A stretch of 8,888 bases of DNA from an uncultured Verrucomicrobiota bacterium (GTDB lineage Bacteria > Verrucomicrobiota > Verrucomicrobiae > Opitutales > Opitutaceae), in contig CAMLQS010000204.1 in NCBI GenBank assembly GCA_946482165.1, forward strand, positions 1 to 8,888, read 5' to 3'. The position numbers and the translations under genes were made by a program. The notes under the pieces were generated by a model. The model had not been told where the DNA came from and made no database searches. It worked only from the letters and a program-made list of their open reading frames with translations. Shown here piece after piece: positions 5,304-8,888 of the stretch; within the stretch, counting starts at the first letter, position 1; each line of letters starts with the position of its first letter.

Positions 5304-8300
5304 ATGTCCACCCCTCGCCGCCGCTCCGCCCCGTCCTCGCTCTCCCGCCGCTGGCTCACCTCCGCCACCTGCGTCATCAGCCTCCTCTCCGCCCTGCAAG
5401 CCCGAGCCGCCAACACCTGGGACGGCGGCGCCGCCGACGGCAACTGGAGCAGCGCCACGAACTGGGACGACGACACCGTCCCCGTCTCCCCCGCCGCCCT
5501 CACCTTCGGCGGCTCCGTCCGCCTCACGTCCACGAACGACCTCGCCGGCTTCACGCTGAGCTCCCTCGCCTTCGCGCGCGGCGCGGGCGCCTTCACGGTC
5601 GACGGCGTCGCGGCCACCCTCGGCGGCGGCATCGAAAACAACTCGTCGAATCTCCAGACGCTCTCGCTCCCGCTCTCGCTCAGCGCCGGCCGCACCGTCA
5701 ACGCCGCCTTCGGCGATATCGCCATCACCGGCGCGGTGAGCAGCACCGGAAACTTCGACCTCTCCAAAACCGGCTCCAAGACCCTCACCCTCTCCGGCCC
5801 GCACACCTACGCCGGACGCACCGGCATCGGCAACTTCCCCAACGGCGTCGGCATGACGCCCAGCACCCACCAGGGCGGCGGCACCCTCGTCCTCGATTTC
5901 TCCGCACCCGCGTCGCCCGTATCGAACATCCTCTACAACGGCACCGCGCTAACCACCACCCAGGAGCTCCGCCTCTCCGGCGGCACGCTCGTCCTCAAAG
6001 GCAAGGACGCCACCGCCAACACCCAGTCCGTCGGCGCCCTCGGCATAGCCACCGGCTTCAACCGCGTGGCCCTTCAGCCCGGCGCCGGAGGCACGCTCCT
6101 TCTCAACGTCGCCTCCATCGCTCTCGCCGCCGGCGCGGCCAACGAAAACAACAAGTCCTCGCTCGTGAACTTCGAGCTGCCCCCCGGCGCGCAGGACTCC
6201 ACCAACGGCATCGTCACCAACTCGCTCAACCACGCGAACGGCATCCTCACGCCCATCAGCGGCAACATCGCCAACCTCGTCGTCGACAAGACCAGCTGGG
6301 CGACCAACGCCACCAACGCCGCCGGCGGCAACATCGTCGGCCTTCCCGATCTTTCCTACACGGCGAGCACCGAGACCACCGCCGGCACCTCCACGCAAAA
6401 CGTCGACGTCGTCACCGATGTCACCGTGAGCAATCCCACCGTCTGGACCCTCCGCTTCAACAACACCGGAGCCACCGGCCCGCGCACCTTCACCAACACC
6501 AACGCCGGCGCGGCCATGACCGTCGGCGGCGGCGGCATCCTCGTCACCCCCGCCATGGGCGCCGACGACGTCACGATCACCGGCGGCGGACTCCGCGGCA
6601 GCAGCAACCGCGGCCTCTTCCTCTCCAACTACAACACCGGCGGCGGCCAGCTGATCATCGGCTCCAACATCACCAACAACGGCAACACCAACGCCCTCAC
6701 CGTCGGCGGCGGCGGCGTCGTGCGCCTCAACGGCAATGGCACCTACACCGCCGGCACCTACGTTCTCAAGGACACCACCCTCGTCGTCTCCTCCGACGCC
6801 AACCTCGGCGGCTCCATCGGCAACGTCACCGTCACCAGCGCATCCAGCGCCAGCCCCACCGTCACGCTTTCCTCCAACAGCACGCTCAGCTCCGGCGCCC
6901 TCGCCGTCGGCAGCTCCTTCCTCGGCAGCACCGTCTCCGCCGTCAACATCGGCACGAGCACGGTCACCCTCGCCGGCAACGCCAACGCCGACATCGCCGC
7001 CGCCACCACCGTCTCCTACGCCACCGCCACCGCGATCAGCCTCGACGGCGGCGTCCTCCGCGCCGACGGCACCACCACCTTGCAGCGCGCCATCGCGGCC
7101 GACGCGTCCGGCGTCGGCGGCGCCGCCGCCTCCGACCGCCGCATCGGCCTCAGCGCCCACGGCGGCACGATCGAGGTCACCGAAGGCAACACGCTCACCG
7201 TGACCGGCGTCGTCTCCAGCCAGACCACCAGCGGCTTCGGCGCCCTCGTCAAATCCGGCTCCGGCACCCTCGTGCTCTCCGGCGCCAACACCTACGCCGG
7301 CGGCACCACGATCAACGCCGGCACGCTCGTCGCCGGCTCCAACACCGCGCTCGGCGCCTCGCCCGCCTCGCTCGCGTTCACGCCGGCCGGCGGCGGCGTT
7401 TTCCAGCTCAACGGCAAGTCCGTCACCCTAGGCGCGCTTTCCGCCGACGCCACCGCCGCCATCGAAAACTCCGGCGCCACCAACGGCACCCTCGTCGTCA
7501 ACACCTCCGGCGCCATCGAGTTCCCCGGCACGCTCCGCGACGGCTCCTCGCACCTCCTCCAGCTCACCAAGCAAGGCTCCGGCTCGCTCACCCTCTCCGC
7601 CGCCAACACCCACGGCGGCGACACGCTCCTTAGCACCGGCACGCTCGTTCTCGCCCACTCGCTCGCGCTCCAGTCGAGCACGCTCAACCAGCAGGTCGGC
7701 GCCGGCAGCGGCATCGTGTTCGACGCCTCCGTCGCATCCCGCGCCTTCACCTTCGGCGGGCTCAAGAACAACGGCGCGCCCACCATCGCGCTCGAAAACA
7801 ACGCCGCCTCCCCCGAGCCCGTGACGCTCTCCCTCGGAGCCAACAACCAAAACAACGGCTACGGCGGCGTCTTCACCGGCGCGGGCAACCTGGTGAAAGT
7901 CGGCACCGGAAAACTCACCCTCGCCGGCGCCAGCACCTTCTCCGGCACGACCTCCGTCGCCGCCGGCACCCTCGCCCTCTCCGGCGAAGCCGCGCTCGGC
8001 GCGGGCGAGCTCACCCTTGCCGCCGGTTCCACCTTCGACGTTTCCGCGCTCACCGCCACGACCTTCACCCTCGCTTCGCTGAACGGCGCGGGAACGGTCG
8101 AGGCGAGCGGCAAGGCGCTTCAGGTGAGCGCCGCGTTGATCCCGGTCGGCGCGATCCAGGTAAACGGCGATCTCTCGCTCGGCGCCGCCAGCGCCAGCAG
8201 TTACTCGGTCTCCGCCTCCTCGCACGACACGCTCGCCGTTTCCGGCACGCTCACCCTCGACGGCCAGCTCTCCGTCGTCGCCGGCTCCGGCTTCTCGTTC

Positions 8301-8870
8301 GCCGACGGCCAAAGCCACGACTTCTACGAAGCCGCATCCACGGTCGCCGGCCTCGACGGCGTCGTGGTAAACGGCGTTTCGCTGACGAACAGCTCCGGAG
8401 TCTGGAGCGGCGACGCCGACGGCCTGTCCTACACCTTCACCGAGTCCACCGGAGTGCTCTCGGTTGCGTCCACCTCGAGCGCCACCGCGCTGGAGACCTG
8501 GCGCCAGACGCACTTCGGCACGACCGCCAACAGCGGCCCCGGCGCCGACGCGTCGGACTTCGACGGCGACGGCCTCGCCAACCTGCTCGAATACGCCACC
8601 GGCACGAACCCGACCCAGGCCAACGCCTCGGTCGTCGCCGTCGGACGTGCGGGCACGAAGCTCACGCTCACCTACGCCCGCATCGCCGACACCTCGCTGG
8701 TTTACACCGTCGAAGGCCGCTCGGATCTGGCGACCGGCGCATGGACGACCGTCGCCGCGGTGAACAATCCCGCGACCGGAGCCGCCGCCGACCAAGTGAC
8801 CGTGACCGACACCGAAACCCTCGGCACCGGCACGCCGCGCCGCTTCCTCCGCCTCAAGGTGAGCTACTGA
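5304..8870 (+). CDS. Autotransporter-associated beta-strand repeat surface protein (complete, 1188 residues)
   Basis: The ATG at 5304 is chosen because it begins a signal peptide: arginine-rich start MSTPRRR, hydrophobic core 'LTSATCVISLLSALQ', cleavage after 'ARA' near residue 35. The mature protein opens with 'NTWDGGAADGNWSSATNWDD', the usual start of this family. PATR-type repeats occur at about residues 151 ('LSKTGSKTLTLSGPHTYAG'), 646 ('VKSGSGTLVLSGANTYAGG'), 751 ('TKQGSGSLTLSAANTHGG') and 862 ('VKVGTGKLTLAGASTFSG'). Glycine- and asparagine-rich degenerate beta-helix lies between them, including 'MTVGGGGILVTP' and 'LTVGGGGVVRL'. From residue 1062 a C-terminal module follows: 'ALETWRQTHFG', a Ca-loop-like DFDGDGLANLLEY (1085), 'YTVEGRSDLATGAW' (1134) and the tail 'PRRFLRLKVSY'. 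No beta-barrel, LPxTG or PEP-CTERM tail is present. A long surface beta-helix, perhaps for adhesion or substrate contact, is inferred; the export route past the outer membrane is unknown. Confidence 0.92.
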   Translation: MSTPRRRSAPSSLSRRWLTSATCVISLLSALQARAANTWDGGAADGNWSSATNWDDDTVPVSPAALTFGGSVRLTSTNDLAGFTLSSLAFARGAGAFTVDGVAATLGGGIENNSSNLQTLSLPLSLSAGRTVNAAFGDIAITGAVSSTGNFDLSKTGSKTLTLSGPHTYAGRTGIGNFPNGVGMTPSTHQGGGTLVLDFSAPASPVSNILYNGTALTTTQELRLSGGTLVLKGKDATANTQSVGALGIATGFNRVALQPGAGGTLLLNVASIALAAGAANENNKSSLVNFELPPGAQDSTNGIVTNSLNHANGILTPISGNIANLVVDKTSWATNATNAAGGNIVGLPDLSYTASTETTAGTSTQNVDVVTDVTVSNPTVWTLRFNNTGATGPRTFTNTNAGAAMTVGGGGILVTPAMGADDVTITGGGLRGSSNRGLFLSNYNTGGGQLIIGSNITNNGNTNALTVGGGGVVRLNGNGTYTAGTYVLKDTTLVVSSDANLGGSIGNVTVTSASSASPTVTLSSNSTLSSGALAVGSSFLGSTVSAVNIGTSTVTLAGNANADIAAATTVSYATATAISLDGGVLRADGTTTLQRAIAADASGVGGAAASDRRIGLSAHGGTIEVTEGNTLTVTGVVSSQTTSGFGALVKSGSGTLVLSGANTYAGGTTINAGTLVAGSNTALGASPASLAFTPAGGGVFQLNGKSVTLGALSADATAAIENSGATNGTLVVNTSGAIEFPGTLRDGSSHLLQLTKQGSGSLTLSAANTHGGDTLLSTGTLVLAHSLALQSSTLNQQVGAGSGIVFDASVASRAFTFGGLKNNGAPTIALENNAASPEPVTLSLGANNQNNGYGGVFTGAGNLVKVGTGKLTLAGASTFSGTTSVAAGTLALSGEAALGAGELTLAAGSTFDVSALTATTFTLASLNGAGTVEASGKALQVSAALIPVGAIQVNGDLSLGAASASSYSVSASSHDTLAVSGTLTLDGQLSVVAGSGFSFADGQSHDFYEAASTVAGLDGVVVNGVSLTNSSGVWSGDADGLSYTFTESTGVLSVASTSSATALETWRQTHFGTTANSGPGADASDFDGDGLANLLEYATGTNPTQANASVVAVGRAGTKLTLTYARIADTSLVYTVEGRSDLATGAWTTVAAVNNPATGAAADQVTVTDTETLGTGTPRRFLRLKVSY

Positions 8871-8888
8871 GCCGAAGGTAGGGCGGGA

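Noticed and set aside
5949..7160. Minus-strand open frame of about 400 codons opposite the beta-strand-repeat gene
   Set aside because: It is a Gly/Ala/Val/Asp/Glu repeat-like product mirroring the Gly/Thr/Asn repeats on the + strand, with no independent coding evidence.
7428..8795. Minus-strand open frame of about 455 codons opposite the 3' end of the same gene
   Set aside because: It has the same shadow composition, and the + strand carries conserved repeats and the C-terminal module through this interval.
1..8888. CRISPR array, tRNA/rRNA, transposase or phage-defence genes
   Set aside because: No regularly spaced identical repeats, no cloverleaf or rRNA-like sequence, and no recognisable transposase, nuclease or defence motif in the supported reading frames.

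Overview
The window is a high-GC bacterial segment with all supported genes on the + strand. It most likely comes from Verrucomicrobiota, probably an Opitutaceae-like organism. This is inferred from protein style, not from a marker gene: two large secreted proteins carry autotransporter-associated beta-strand repeats (TIGR02601/PATR type, 'K-x-G-x-G-x-L-x-L-x-G-x-N-T-Y-x-G'). Both end in a Ca-loop-like segment followed by a conserved 'RRFLRxKV' tail, a combination typical of verrucomicrobial surface proteins. None of the internal genes has a recognisable Shine-Dalgarno sequence before its start.

Layout: (1) positions 1-1156 are the 3' end of a large beta-strand-repeat protein that begins upstream of the window, closed by a strong intrinsic terminator (1175-1204). 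(2) 1298-1789 is a small membrane-anchored or exported protein of unknown function with less GC-rich codon use than its neighbours. (3) 1790-1974 is a non-coding leader with small hairpins. (4) 1975-4311 encodes a 778-residue secreted protein: an N-terminal beta-rich domain, an alpha-helical middle and a C-terminal beta domain, the general plan of toroid-plus-beta-sandwich polysaccharide lyases. The exact family is not recognised. (5) Ten bases later, 4322-5119 encodes a 265-residue secreted LamG/concanavalin-like protein, probably in the same operon. (6) 5120-5303 is a pyrimidine-rich leader. (7) 5304-8870 encodes a complete 1188-residue beta-strand-repeat protein with the same C-terminal module as the first gene.

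All four large products, and probably the small one, are exported or surface proteins. The inferred picture is a cell-surface/extracellular carbohydrate locus: a putative glycan-active protein and a LamG-fold partner made together, flanked by two long beta-helical surface proteins. No transporter, regulator, RNA gene, transposase or CRISPR array is seen. The most unusual DNA feature is a perfect 12-bp-arm palindrome (942-966), AT-rich and using atypical codons, inside the C-terminal module of the first gene.
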